A DNA stretch of 28,007 nucleotides, from positions 1 to 28,007 of the forward strand of contig JAFQOY010000088.1 in NCBI GenBank assembly GCA_017412025.1, read 5' to 3'. The position numbers were made by a program, and so were the translations under genes. Each line of letters starts with the position of its first letter. The first letter of the stretch is position 1. Shown piece after piece: positions 1 through 7,257 of this stretch. Under the pieces are notes generated by a model, which searched no databases, had not been told where the DNA came from, and worked only from the letters and a program-made list of their open reading frames with translations. Source of the stretch: Clostridia bacterium (GTDB lineage Bacteria; Bacillota_A; Clostridia; Christensenellales; Aristaeellaceae).

Positions 1-138
1 CAGTGCCCGTATCTGCCGTGCAGCGAGCGATACGACTGGGGGCTGGAGGATCCGACCGGAAAGCCGGACGAGGCGTTCGTGGAGGTCATCCGCAGGATTG
101 ACGAAAATATCCGTGCCCTTGCGCGTGCCATGGCATGA
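1..138 (+). CDS. arsC: Arsenate reductase of the low-molecular-weight phosphatase fold, C-terminal fragment
   Basis: Only the last 45 codons are in the window; the gene enters from the left edge and stops at TGA 136-138. The fragment has CPYLPC followed by DWGLEDPTGK. These match the end of thioredoxin-coupled ArsC enzymes of the low-molecular-weight tyrosine phosphatase fold: the first Cys corresponds to the second redox-shuttle Cys of staphylococcal ArsC, and the Asp-Pro pair carries the general-acid Asp. Such enzymes reduce arsenate to arsenite in the cytosol. The nucleophile P-loop and the first shuttle Cys lie outside the window, so a plain phosphatase is not excluded. It converges on the minus-strand gene at 211-567 across a shared terminator. 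Confidence 0.75.
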   Translation, partial: QCPYLPCSERYDWGLEDPTGKPDEAFVEVIRRIDENIRALARAMA

Positions 139-165
139 GCGCGAGGCATATCCAGAGAAGAAATA

Positions 166-207
166 AAGCCTGAGCCTGCAGTGCGTGGACTGCGGCTCAG
201 GCTTTTT
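166..207. terminator. Bidirectional rho-independent terminator
   Basis: An 11-bp perfect stem (AAGCCTGAGCC 166-176 with GGCTCAGGCTT 194-204) is extended by an inner GCAG/CTGC pairing (178-181, 190-193) and followed by a T run to 207. The A-rich left flank gives a U run on the other strand, so it can serve both convergent genes. Confidence 0.85.
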
Positions 208-210
208 GAA

Positions 211-567
211 TTACAGCTGCTTTTTCCATTCGTCCTCTTTGAAGCCCGGACATACCAGCGTATCGCTGACCAGAAGCGGACGCCTGACGAGCATGCCGTC
301 TGAGGCGAGCAGGGCAAACTGCTCGTCCTCGCTCATGGCGTTCAGCCTGTCCTTGAGGTTCATGGATTTGTAGAGCTGACCGCTGGTGTTGAAAAAACGC
401 CTGAGCGGCAGGCCGCTTCGCGCATGCCAGAGGCGCAGCTCCGCCTCCGTCGGGTTTTCTTCCCTGATGGGGCGGATGGTACAGTCGATATGGTTGGCTT
501 CAAGCCACTTGAGCGCTTTCTGGCAGGTGGTGCATTTGGCATAGCACAGAACGGTGATGGACATCAT
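211..567 (-). CDS. ArsC/Spx-family thioredoxin-fold protein
   Basis: 118 codons, the usual size of the ArsC/Spx/YffB family. Near the N-terminus is CTTCQKALKWLE, a CxxC redox motif after the first beta strand as in Spx-type proteins, and near the C-terminus is a VRRPLL segment typical of the family. Members are either glutaredoxin-coupled arsenate reductases or RNA-polymerase-binding regulators (Spx, MgsR); the sequence does not decide which, and genomes commonly label this clade 'arsenate reductase family protein'. Two ATGs lie in tandem at 567 and 564. The Shine-Dalgarno AGGAG is 5 nt from the first and 8 nt from the second, so the real start could be 564. It follows the choloylglycine hydrolase gene by about 45 bases on the same strand, so co-transcription is likely. 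Confidence 0.85.
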   Translation of the reverse strand: MMSITVLCYAKCTTCQKALKWLEANHIDCTIRPIREENPTEAELRLWHARSGLPLRRFFNTSGQLYKSMNLKDRLNAMSEDEQFALLASDGMLVRRPLLVSDTLVCPGFKEDEWKKQL

Positions 568-612
568 GTTTTCTCCTTTTCTGTTTTGCTGTGATGTAGG
601 GATGAGGGACGC

Positions 613-1590
613 TTACTGGCTGTTCTGCATCAGGATATCCTGCTGTGTGAGCAGCGGATAGGATACAAGCGCCTGTGCGTCGAGGTCCTCGCGGTGCATG
701 CTGACGCCGGTAATCCGGCTGTTTTCGTAGGTGGTGTAGTAGTAAACGCCCCTGTCCGTGTTGCAGCAGGAGGAATAGAGCGTGATTTCGTATCCCTGAG
801 GGGCGAGCACGCTGCCGCGGACATGGCGCACGCTGCCAAGCAGATGAAAAAACTGGCTGACGGATTCACTCTCGCTGCCGCCGCATACAGAGGCCGCTTT
901 GGTATAGGCTGCGCGGACAAACCGGGATACGGAGGAACAGTCGCCCGGCAGGCCGAGCGCGCCGAGGCCAAGGCTCTGCGCGCGGAGAGAAATACTGTCA
1001 AAGAGCGTGTTTTCCGGCGTTTGGGGGGAGAGCGCGAGATAGTGGCTCAGATTGTGCATGTGGTAGCCAAAGGGCGGGTTGTTCGTCAGCACGCCGATGG
1101 GATTGTCATCAACGTGCAGGCCGTCCTTCATCGGCTCAACGGTGATGGATTCGCGCTTGTCGCTGATGATGAAGTGGAGAGGGGAAAGAGGAAGAGATTC
1201 GCTGAAGGGGATGGCGGCGAGACGGACGCGCGCAAGCAGGCGGCGAGCGTCGGCGACTGTTTTGCATTGGCAGAGAATAAAGGGGATGAATTCGAATGGA
1301 GAGACGTTGTCCCATCCGCTTTCCTCCGGCAGATAACAGGCATTGCCAGGAAAACTCAGTCCGGCCATGGAGAGGCCGTGCTCATTGGTGGCGTCGTAAT
1401 AGAGCGGATAGCCGTCTATGACGGCGGCCATGCCGATCATGGCGAAGTGACGTGTGTTTTCCGGCGTCCGGCGGAAGCGGAAGGGGAAGCGGCGCGGCGT
1501 GACCACTACGCTTTCACGGAAAGCGCTGGGAATGTCCAGATTGCGGCCAAAGTAGTGATCCTGCGTAGCATAGCTCAGCGCGGTGCACAT
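613..1590 (-). CDS. Choloylglycine hydrolase family protein (bile salt hydrolase / penicillin V acylase-like)
   Basis: An Ntn-hydrolase of 325 aa, the normal family length. The start at 1590 is chosen because it gives Met-Cys, and Cys2 becomes the N-terminal nucleophile after Met removal; AGGAGG lies 7 nt upstream. Visible family motifs are FGRNLD (Arg16, Asp19), GVLTNNP, and GDCSSVSRFVRA containing the conserved Arg; the C-terminal YYYTTYEN resembles the same region of the Clostridium perfringens enzyme. The family cleaves amide bonds of conjugated bile acids, penicillin V or N-acyl homoserine lactones. The position equal to Asn82 of the C. perfringens bile salt hydrolase (in GLNFP) is Ser79 here (GLSFP), and penicillin V acylases often have Tyr, so the substrate is uncertain. 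No signal peptide is seen, so it is probably cytosolic. An extended -10 promoter lies 53 bases upstream. Confidence 0.9.
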   Translation of the reverse strand: MCTALSYATQDHYFGRNLDIPSAFRESVVVTPRRFPFRFRRTPENTRHFAMIGMAAVIDGYPLYYDATNEHGLSMAGLSFPGNACYLPEESGWDNVSPFEFIPFILCQCKTVADARRLLARVRLAAIPFSESLPLSPLHFIISDKRESITVEPMKDGLHVDDNPIGVLTNNPPFGYHMHNLSHYLALSPQTPENTLFDSISLRAQSLGLGALGLPGDCSSVSRFVRAAYTKAASVCGGSESESVSQFFHLLGSVRHVRGSVLAPQGYEITLYSSCCNTDRGVYYYTTYENSRITGVSMHREDLDAQALVSYPLLTQQDILMQNSQ

Positions 1591-1642
1591 AATGAACCCT
1601 CCTGTCACAGGTATGCGTCAACAGGATACCCATTACAGGCGG

Positions 1643-1651
1643 ATTATACCA
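1643..1651 (-). promoter_or_regulatory. Extended -10 promoter for the choloylglycine hydrolase gene
   Basis: On the minus strand TGGTATAAT (1651 to 1643) is a perfect -10 with the TGn extension, about 53 bases upstream of the start at 1590. No good -35 is seen, which is normal for an extended -10 site. The rest of the 327-base gap up to dnaK holds the dnaK promoter and nothing else I recognise. Confidence 0.5.
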
Positions 1652-1839
1652 CAGCTGCAGCCTGTTTGTCGTCAGAATCTGCCCGGATTAGGCTGCGCTG
1701 TCCGGCGCGCGGAAGATGAGCGGCGCCCTCGCAGCAGCGGAGGGGAGGTTTTCCTGTCTGCCGGGCAGTCAAAAGTATTCGGAAGGCCGCCTGTTTGCTT
1801 AAAAAAGATTGACCTGCCGGACGATTTGTCTTTTCGCTC

Positions 1840-1868
1840 TTGTGTTTCATGCATGCTGCGGGTAAAAT
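1840..1868 (+). promoter_or_regulatory. Probable sigma-A promoter of dnaK
   Basis: TTGTGT (1840-1845), a 17-base spacer and TAAAAT (1863-1868), about 50 bases before the dnaK start. No CIRCE element (TTAGCACTC-N9-GAGTGCTAA) is present, so HrcA control at this locus is not indicated. Confidence 0.4.
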
Positions 1869-1917
1869 ATACTGGATAGCATTTTGAAGCAGTCGGGGTT
1901 TCCCGTGGAGGTTTTGC

Positions 1918-3714
1918 ATGAGCAAAGTGATTGGCATCGATCTGGGCACGACCAACAGCTGCGTCGCCGTGATGGAAAACGGCGAGCCGGTGGTCATCCC
2001 CAATTCCGAGGGAGGGCGCACGACGCCGTCCGTTGTCGGCTTTACAAAAAACGGCGAGCGCGTGGTCGGTGAGGCGGCGCGCAGGCAGCAGGCGGTCAAC
2101 GCGGGGCGTACGGTGCTGTCCATCAAGCGGGAGATGGGCAACGACTACCGCGTGAAGATCGACGGCAGGGCGTATACGCCGCAGGAGATTTCCGCGATGA
2201 TCCTGCAGAAGCTGCGCAGGGACGCTGAGGCGTTCCTGGGCGAGGCGGTCACGCAGGCGGTGATCACCGTACCGGCGTATTTCACCGACGCGCAGCGCCA
2301 GGCGACCAAGGACGCGGGCCGTATCGCCGGGCTTGACGTGCTGCGCATCATCAATGAGCCGACGGCAGCCGCGTTTGCCTATGGACTGGATCACGGTCAG
2401 GCGCAGAAGATTCTGGTGTATGATCTGGGCGGCGGCACGTTCGACGTGTCGCTCATCGAGATCGGCGACGGCGTGATCGAAGTGCTTGCCACCAGCGGCG
2501 ACAATCATCTGGGCGGCGACGATTTTGACCAGCGGATTGTCGATTACCTCGTGTCCGAATTCCGCAGGACGGAAAAGATCGACCTCACGCGGGACGGCGC
2601 CGCGATGCTGCGCGTGCGCGAGGCGGCGGAGAAGGCAAAGCGCGAGCTCTCCGGCCAGATGAGCGCGCAGATCATGCTCCCCTTCCTCACGCAGGACAAA
2701 AACGGCCCGCATCACATGGATATCACCATGACGCGCGCGCAGTTTGAGGGCATGACGCGCGACCTGATCGAGCGTACGGCGGGGCCTGTCTCTCAGGTGA
2801 TGACGGATGCGGCTCTGTCCATGGGCGAGCTTTCTCAGGTGCTGCTGGTGGGCGGCAGCACGCGCATGCCTGCCGTGCAGGAGATGGTGCGCAGGATGAC
2901 GGGCAAAACGCCCAGCAAAGCGATGAACCCGGACGAGTGCGTGGCGCTGGGCGCGGCGCTGCAGGGCGGCAAGCTGGCGGCGGCGAACCCCGGAAACGGG
3001 ATGGTCGTCTCCTCTGCGGCGCAGGATATCATTCTGATGGACGTAACGCCGCTGTCCCTGTCCATAGAGACCGTGGGCGGCGTGGCGACCAAGCTGATTG
3101 ACCGCAACACCACCATTCCCGCCAGGCACAGCCAGATCTTTACGACCGCCGCGCCCTTCCAGACGGCGGTGGATATCAAGGTATTGCAGGGTGAGAGGCA
3201 CTTTGCGCGGGATAATAAGCTCCTGGGCAACTTCCGTCTCAAGGGCATTCGCCGAGCGATGGCCGGCGTGCCGCAGATCGAGGTGACCTTTGAGATCGAC
3301 GCGAACGGTATTGTCAAGGTTTCTGCGCGCGACCTGGGCACAGGCAACCGGCAGGAAATCACCATTTCCTCCACGACCAACATGAGCGAGGACGAGATCC
3401 GCCGCGCAATGGAGGATGCGAAGAAATACGAGGAATGGGACAGGGCGAGAAAACAGGCGCTTGATGTGCGCAATGAGGGCGAGAGGCTGGTCTATGAGGC
3501 CGAGCAGGCGCTGACCAGCCACAAGGAGCTTGACAAGGAGACGAAAAAGCGCATCAAGGACGATATCGCTGCGCTGAAGAAGGCCGTACACAAGACGAAG
3601 CCGGAGGACATCACGGCGACGCAGGCGGCGGAGATCCGCGGCCTGATCGAGAAGCTGCGCCAGAGCGCCGCGTCCATCCTGCCGCAGGATGGCGGCGCGC
3701 AGCAGCAGTTCTGA
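1918..3714 (+). CDS. dnaK: Hsp70 chaperone DnaK (solitary copy)
   Basis: 598 aa, slightly shorter than typical DnaK. ATP-driven chaperone that binds exposed hydrophobic segments of client proteins in the cytosol, normally with DnaJ and GrpE. Phosphate-1 motif GIDLGTTNS is at residues 6-14, phosphate-2 [10 protein letters not shown] at 169-178, the adenosine motif [10 protein letters not shown] at 311-320, and the linker plus substrate domain from about 375 on. It lacks the insertion of Gram-negative DnaK in the N-terminal lobe, as expected for Firmicutes. Odd points: about 11 extra residues (around 353-369) sit just before the interdomain linker, the linker reads [11 protein letters not shown] where LGIET is usual, and the tail ends in QQQF without the acidic tail common in DnaK. 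No grpE, dnaJ or hrcA is adjacent, so it may be a second, divergent paralogue. GGAGG lies 6 nt before the ATG. Confidence 0.93.
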   Translation: MSKVIGIDLGTTNSCVAVMENGEPVVIPNSEGGRTTPSVVGFTKNGERVVGEAARRQQAVNAGRTVLSIKREMGNDYRVKIDGRAYTPQEISAMILQKLRRDAEAFLGEAVTQAVITVPAYFTDAQRQATKDAGRIAGLDVLRIINEPTAAAFAYGLDHGQAQKILVYDLGGGTFDVSLIEIGDGVIEVLATSGDNHLGGDDFDQRIVDYLVSEFRRTEKIDLTRDGAAMLRVREAAEKAKRELSGQMSAQIMLPFLTQDKNGPHHMDITMTRAQFEGMTRDLIERTAGPVSQVMTDAALSMGELSQVLLVGGSTRMPAVQEMVRRMTGKTPSKAMNPDECVALGAALQGGKLAAANPGNGMVVSSAAQDIILMDVTPLSLSIETVGGVATKLIDRNTTIPARHSQIFTTAAPFQTAVDIKVLQGERHFARDNKLLGNFRLKGIRRAMAGVPQIEVTFEIDANGIVKVSARDLGTGNRQEITISSTTNMSEDEIRRAMEDAKKYEEWDRARKQALDVRNEGERLVYEAEQALTSHKELDKETKKRIKDDIAALKKAVHKTKPEDITATQAAEIRGLIEKLRQSAASILPQDGGAQQQF

Positions 3715-3731
3715 CAAAAGGCATATATAAG

Positions 3732-3767
3732 AAAAACGCCGCTGCCCGGTCAGGCAGCGGCGAATTT
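3732..3767. terminator. Terminator between convergent dnaK and small membrane gene
   Basis: A 10-bp perfect stem CGCCGCTGCC (3737-3746) with GGCAGCGGCG (3753-3762) and a 6-nt loop. The left flank AAAAA gives a U run for minus-strand transcripts; the plus-side flank (AATTT) is weaker, so it fits the minus-strand gene best and may also stop dnaK transcripts. Confidence 0.75.
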
Positions 3768-3775
3768 CATGCCGA

Positions 3776-3907
3776 TTAATAGAATGCGGACGCCAGATAC
3801 GGCGCGATCGCCGTGATCAGCAGCGCGGCGCAGGCGACGCAAGCGATGATGCGGTACATCTTCTTCTTGCGCAGCTCACGCGCGGACGGACCCTTCGTAG
3901 AAGCCAT
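3776..3907 (-). CDS. Small single-pass membrane protein, 43 aa
   Basis: A short gene with a basic, polar N-terminus (ARELRKKKM) and one hydrophobic segment at about residues 18-40 (IIACVACAALLITAIAPYLA), so probably a single-span membrane protein with its N-terminus inside. The ATG at 3907 is preceded by GGAGG at 9 nt. It has its own extended -10 upstream (3949-3941) and a terminator with a U run downstream, which together argue that it is a real transcription unit. The family is not recognised and no function can be given. Confidence 0.65.
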   Translation of the reverse strand: MASTKGPSARELRKKKMYRIIACVACAALLITAIAPYLASAFY

Positions 3908-3940
3908 GGGAATCAACCTCCAATACATGTTGCTGTGCAC

Positions 3941-3949
3941 ATTATAACA
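3941..3949 (-). promoter_or_regulatory. Extended -10 promoter for the 43-aa membrane protein
   Basis: On the minus strand TGTTATAAT (3949 to 3941) is a perfect -10 with TGn extension, about 34 bases before the ATG at 3907. No -35 hexamer stands at the usual distance; a TTGACG lies at 3960-3955 but only 8 bases from the -10. Confidence 0.5.
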
Positions 3950-4014
3950 CAGCGCGTCAAGTGCGTACAGAGGAAATTTTGGACCGGATACGTTTTTATG
4001 CAAAACATGCGCGC

Positions 4015-4043
4015 TTGACACACTGAGGCGCGCGTCATATAAT
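4015..4043 (+). promoter_or_regulatory. Perfect-consensus sigma-A promoter of cysE
   Basis: TTGACA (4015-4020), a 17-base spacer and TATAAT (4038-4043): all 12 consensus bases with ideal spacing. The expected start near 4050 gives a leader of about 36 bases to the GTG at 4086, too short for a T-box or other large riboswitch. Confidence 0.85.
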
Positions 4044-4085
4044 GAATCATTCGCTCATGAAAGCATGGAAAGGAATGAGGAAGCA

Positions 4086-4760
4086 GTGTTTGACAATCTT
4101 CGCGCAGATATTGCATCCGTACTGGAGAGGGACCCGGCGGCCAAATCCAAATGGGAGGTGCTGCTGTGCTATCCGTATGTCAAGGCGATGGCCTATCACA
4201 GACTGGCGCATAAGCTATACCTTGGCGGACATATGACGCTGGCCAGATGGATATCCCAGCATGCGCGCCATGTGACAGGCATTGAGATTCACCCCGGCGC
4301 GCAGATTGGCAAGGGATTTTTCATCGATCACGGCAACGGCGTGGTGATCGGTGAGACGACAATCATCGGCGATAACGTGACGGTTTACCAGGGCGTGACG
4401 CTGGGCGGCACGGGCAAGGACACCGGCAAGCGCCATCCGACCATCGGCAGCAACGTGACCATCGGTGCGGGCGCGAAGGTGCTTGGCCCGTTTACCGTGG
4501 GGGACAACAGCAAGATCGGCGCAAGCGCCGTCGTGCTCAAGGAGGTTCCGCCCAATTGCACGGTCGTCGGCAATCCGGGGCGCATCGTCAAGCGCAAGGG
4601 GGAAGCGCCAAAGGTCGACCTGGATCACGTGCATCTGCCCGACCCGGTCAAGGAGCGCATCGAATCGCTGGAGCGGCGCATTCTTGAGCTGGAGGAGCAT
4701 CTGCACCGCGCCAACGGCACGGCTCCGATTGACGAGCGTGCGAAAAACGGAGATCTGTAA
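4086..4760 (+). CDS. cysE: Serine O-acetyltransferase
   Basis: 224 aa; acetylates L-serine with acetyl-CoA to O-acetylserine, the first step of cysteine synthesis in the cytosol. An N-terminal helical domain (about 1-65) is followed by a left-handed beta-helix of hexapeptide repeats (about 66-170) with the catalytic Asp81-His82 (FIDHGNG) and His117 (KRHPTI). The C-terminal part (about 190-210) is a charged helix. GTG 4086 is preferred because GAGGAA lies just upstream and the N-terminus (MFDNLRADI) then aligns with Bacillus subtilis CysE. An in-frame ATG at 4065 would add 7 residues but has no Shine-Dalgarno and lies very close to the predicted transcription start. It is a single-gene unit with a strong promoter and its own terminator. 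No cysK is nearby. Confidence 0.93.
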   Translation: MFDNLRADIASVLERDPAAKSKWEVLLCYPYVKAMAYHRLAHKLYLGGHMTLARWISQHARHVTGIEIHPGAQIGKGFFIDHGNGVVIGETTIIGDNVTVYQGVTLGGTGKDTGKRHPTIGSNVTIGAGAKVLGPFTVGDNSKIGASAVVLKEVPPNCTVVGNPGRIVKRKGEAPKVDLDHVHLPDPVKERIESLERRILELEEHLHRANGTAPIDERAKNGDL

Positions 4761-4808
4761 TCGGAATAGAATTAAGAGCTGCCGGATTTCGGCCGCTCTA
4801 TGATGACA

Positions 4809-4852
4809 AAGGGGAAAGCTTGTCGCCTGATGACGAGCTTTCCTCTTTTTTC
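4809..4852 (+). terminator. Rho-independent terminator after cysE
   Basis: Stem GGAAAGCT (4813-4820) with AGCTTTCC (4836-4843), extended imperfectly at both ends, followed by TCTTTTTT (4844-4851). Confidence 0.75.
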
Positions 4853-4889
4853 GCGCCCTGAAACGACAGGAGAAAAAGCGGCAAAGCGC

Positions 4890-4895
4890 TATAAT
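4890..4895 (+). promoter_or_regulatory. -10-like TATAAT before spoIIGA
   Basis: TATAAT sits 16 bases before the only usable early start codon of spoIIGA, so transcription would begin near 4902. No clear -35 or Spo0A box is seen at 17 or 22 bases upstream, so this is weak. Confidence 0.3.
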
Positions 4896-4911
4896 TCAGC
4901 CATGAAAGGGG

Positions 4912-5670
4912 TTGACCACAGCGCTTTTTTTGTTTGACGCTGCGCTTGACAGCCTGATGATTGTGCTTGCGCTGCGCCTTGGCGGGCGAAGGATTCACAT
5001 GCTGCGCGTGCTTGCGGGCGCGCTTGCCGGCGCGTTCGCCGCGCAGCTGGCAAGGGGCGCGGCGCTTGGGCAGATGCATGCGGCGCTGCTGTGGCTGCCC
5101 TGCGCAATGCTGATGATGGCGATTGCGGGCGGCGGACGAAGCGGAAAACGTGTGCTCAGAGACGGACTGCTGCTGCTCAGCGCGGCGGGCCTGCTGGGCG
5201 GCGTCGTTCAGGCGCTGCTGGGCGCTACGGGCTCCATGCGTGCGGCGTATGCGCTGGGCGCTGCGGCGTTTGTCGTGTCGGCTTTGTGCATGGTGCGCTC
5301 GCGCCGCGCCGCGCACGACGCCGTGCATGCGCGGGTCGCCATCGTCTGCCGGGAGAAAAGCGCGGCGTTTGAGGCGATCATCGACAGCGGCAATGTGCTC
5401 AGGGATTATCTGACGGCTCTGCCGGTGATCGTGCTGCCGCGCGTGGAGGCGGAAAAAAAGCTAGGCGTCCAAGCCGCCGCGCTGCGGCCGATCTTTGCGG
5501 ATACGGCAGGCGGACGGCAGATGATGAGCTGCTTTGTGCCGCAGCAGGTGACAATCCGGGTGGACGGGAAGGACAGACAGGTTCGTGCAGCGGCTGCGCT
5601 GGCGGAGGGTATGCGGGCGGGCGTGCCTGCGCTTGTGCCCGCGGCGCTGCTGCGGGAAGAAGAAAGCTGA
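4912..5670 (+). CDS. spoIIGA: Sigma-E processing peptidase SpoIIGA
   Basis: 252 aa from a TTG start. SpoIIGA is the mother-cell membrane aspartic protease that removes the pro-sequence of SigE after septum formation. The N-terminal half is hydrophobic with about five membrane spans (roughly 1-22, 31-50, 56-72, 84-105, 111-128). The cytosolic half carries IIDSGN (Asp158-Ser-Gly-Asn161) followed by LTALPV, matching the active-site region of Bacillus SpoIIGA (IDSGNQLYDPLTKTPV). It lies 32 bases before sigE, the conserved order. The start is a puzzle: a TGA at 4903-4905 closes the frame upstream, the TTG at 4912 directly abuts an AAAGGGG stretch with no spacing, and the protein is shorter than the Bacillus one. 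Possible later starts are TTG 4930 or ATG 4957. Confidence 0.85.
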   Translation: MTTALFLFDAALDSLMIVLALRLGGRRIHMLRVLAGALAGAFAAQLARGAALGQMHAALLWLPCAMLMMAIAGGGRSGKRVLRDGLLLLSAAGLLGGVVQALLGATGSMRAAYALGAAAFVVSALCMVRSRRAAHDAVHARVAIVCREKSAAFEAIIDSGNVLRDYLTALPVIVLPRVEAEKKLGVQAAALRPIFADTAGGRQMMSCFVPQQVTIRVDGKDRQVRAAAALAEGMRAGVPALVPAALLREEES

Positions 5671-5702
5671 GGAAAAAAGAAAAGCAGAGGGGGATATGGA
5701 GA

Positions 5703-6419
5703 ATGGAAAGAGCCATGCATTTTCTGAGGCGTGCAGCGAGACCGGCGCTGACGCTGATCAGGCCGGAAGGGACGGTCGCTTATATCGGGGGAAGCGATTC
5801 GCTGCCGCCGCCGCTTAACCGGGAAGAAGAGACGGAGCTGTTCACGCGGATGAAGGAGGAACCGGACGCTGTCAGACAGACGCTGATTGAGCACAATCTC
5901 CGGCTGGTGGTATACATCGCGCGCAAGTTTGAAAACACGGGCGTGGGCATTGAGGATCTCATTTCCATCGGCACGATCGGGCTGATCAAGGCGGTCAATA
6001 CATTTGACCCGGCGAAGAAGATCAAGCTGGCGACATACGCCTCGCGGTGTATTGAAAATGAGATTCTCATGTTTCTGCGCAGGACGAGCAGACAGAAGCT
6101 CGAAGTATCCCTTGACGAACCCCTGAACACGGACTGGGACGGAAACGAGCTGCTGCTCAGCGACGTGCTGGGTACGGAAGGGGACATGGTCTACCGGTCG
6201 ATAGAGGAGACGGTGGAAAGGCAGATGCTTTCCCTGGCTCTGTCGCGGCTGTCCATCCGGGAAAAGGAGATCATGCGCCTGCGCTTTGGCCTGGGCGGCG
6301 GGCAGGAGAAGACGCAGAAAGAGGTTGCGGATATCATGGGCATCAGCCAGAGCTATATCTCGCGGCTGGAAAAGCGGATTCTCAGCCGTCTGCACAGGGA
6401 TATGGTGCAGATGGGATGA
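5703..6419 (+). CDS. sigE: Sporulation sigma factor SigE (pro-form)
   Basis: 238 aa; directs early mother-cell transcription during sporulation. An N-terminal pro-sequence of about 26 residues, basic and amphipathic, precedes [12 protein letters not shown], which matches the SpoIIGA cleavage region of Bacillus pro-SigE (YYIGGSEALPPPL). Region 2 follows ([13 protein letters not shown] ... [16 protein letters not shown], about 68-127, then [12 protein letters not shown]), and region 4 is at about 184-229 with the helix-turn-helix [25 protein letters not shown] lies 9 nt before the ATG; a second in-frame ATG 12 bases on is possible. In Bacillus and many Clostridia the next gene is sigG; here the following 840 bases hold no sigma factor. 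Confidence 0.95.
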   Translation: MERAMHFLRRAARPALTLIRPEGTVAYIGGSDSLPPPLNREEETELFTRMKEEPDAVRQTLIEHNLRLVVYIARKFENTGVGIEDLISIGTIGLIKAVNTFDPAKKIKLATYASRCIENEILMFLRRTSRQKLEVSLDEPLNTDWDGNELLLSDVLGTEGDMVYRSIEETVERQMLSLALSRLSIREKEIMRLRFGLGGGQEKTQKEVADIMGISQSYISRLEKRILSRLHRDMVQMG

Positions 6420-6733
6420 GGAGAAACGAAAGATATTCTTGGGGAAAAGAGAGAATGATGCAGGCAGCAGCTTACGGTTCAATCAATGATCCCACATAGA
6501 GTTTATGGAATACTGAGTGAAAATATGTTCAGGCAGAGCGGCTGGGGGATCAGGTTTTTCCCAAACGTTATGAAGATCAGGATATAACCGAAAAGACGAA
6601 GGGCTATAGCGAGAGTCAATCCCCGGTATAGTCCTTTTTTCTGTACGATTTTACAGGAACACTCGACAAAAACCAGGAAACCGGCAGCGAAGCCTTCCAT
6701 GCAAAAAGCAAGGCGGATCAGCTATGAAACACA

Positions 6734-7024
6734 ATGCACAGCACGAAAAGAGAAACTTCTGGAAACGATTCATTCATCAGAATCCCTTCAAGCATGCATG
6801 TTCAGCATGCCGATACAGATTGCACAAGGGATGAAAAACTCGCATTTGAGATGATGACCAGATTGATTCCTGAAATGGAAGGCCAAATGCTCGAACATGA
6901 ACTGAGGAGCTATTTCTCATTTTCATTGGATTCGGAGCTTCCTGAGCCGAAGAAAAGAGATAAACAATTGCTGAGCGATCATGCGGAAAAAACCATCTTC
7001 ATTATGAGAACCGGATTTGAATAG
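6734..7024 (+). CDS. Doubtful hypothetical protein or gene remnant, 96 aa
   Basis: An open frame with plausible amino-acid usage in its second half (DEKLAFEMMTRLIPEMEG, then a charged stretch PEPKKRDKQ), which reads like a helical, soluble protein. No Shine-Dalgarno stands before the ATG at 6734 or before the later in-frame ATGs, and I recognise no family. It could be the tail of a truncated gene. Stop is TAG at 7022-7024. Confidence 0.25.
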   Translation: MHSTKRETSGNDSFIRIPSSMHVQHADTDCTRDEKLAFEMMTRLIPEMEGQMLEHELRSYFSFSLDSELPEPKKRDKQLLSDHAEKTIFIMRTGFE

Positions 7025-7065
7025 GAAATAAAAATCTGAATCATCTGCGTCAGGAGCGAATAGCC

Positions 7066-7095
7066 CTGTCATTTTTCTTTTGCGGGTGATATAAT
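7066..7095 (+). promoter_or_regulatory. Possible promoter for the LprI-like gene
   Basis: CTGTCA (7066-7071, 4 of 6 matches to the -35), an 18-base spacer and a perfect TATAAT (7090-7095). It lies about 160 bases before the gene at 7258. Confidence 0.35.
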
Positions 7096-7257
7096 GATCG
7101 AAACAATGGCGTGATGGATGATGTGGGACAGGGTGGGTACGGAATCATAGAGCGATATTGGATTTCATTTACCGGTGCGCCTATAAAAGAAGGAATCTCA
7201 GTCTTCCCGATGGTTTTGCGATTCGTGCTGAAATGAAGGAAAGAGAGGAAAAAGAGG

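Larger units (their letters stand above)
6420..7257. other. AT-richer stretch with no convincing gene, downstream of sigE
   Basis: About 840 bases whose base and codon composition is visibly more AT-rich than the flanking genes. It holds short open frames only: a 96-codon plus-strand frame (6734-7024, listed separately), a 36-codon plus-strand frame (6724-6834, MKHNAQHEKRNFWKRF...), and a 65-codon hydrophobic minus-strand frame (6503-6700). None has a proper Shine-Dalgarno and none is recognisable. No trace of sigG is seen in any frame. It may be decayed or recently acquired DNA. Confidence 0.5.

Noticed and set aside
1591..1917. CIRCE heat-shock operator before dnaK
   Set aside because: No TTAGCACTC-N9-GAGTGCTAA or close variant is present.
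1672..3717. Very long open frame (681 codons) on the minus strand across dnaK
   Set aside because: It is antisense to an unmistakable dnaK; the translation is low-complexity (Arg/His/Leu-rich), a known by-product of GC-rich codon use. Similar antisense frames over rnjA (21978-23816), ftsK (17721-19418), hisS (19641-20936), scpAB/protease (10746-12458) and the choloylglycine hydrolase (694-1719) were rejected for the same reason.
6503..6700. 65-codon hydrophobic minus-strand frame behind sigE
   Set aside because: No Shine-Dalgarno, no recognisable family and no promoter; could be chance in AT-rich DNA. Mentioned only within the gap entry.
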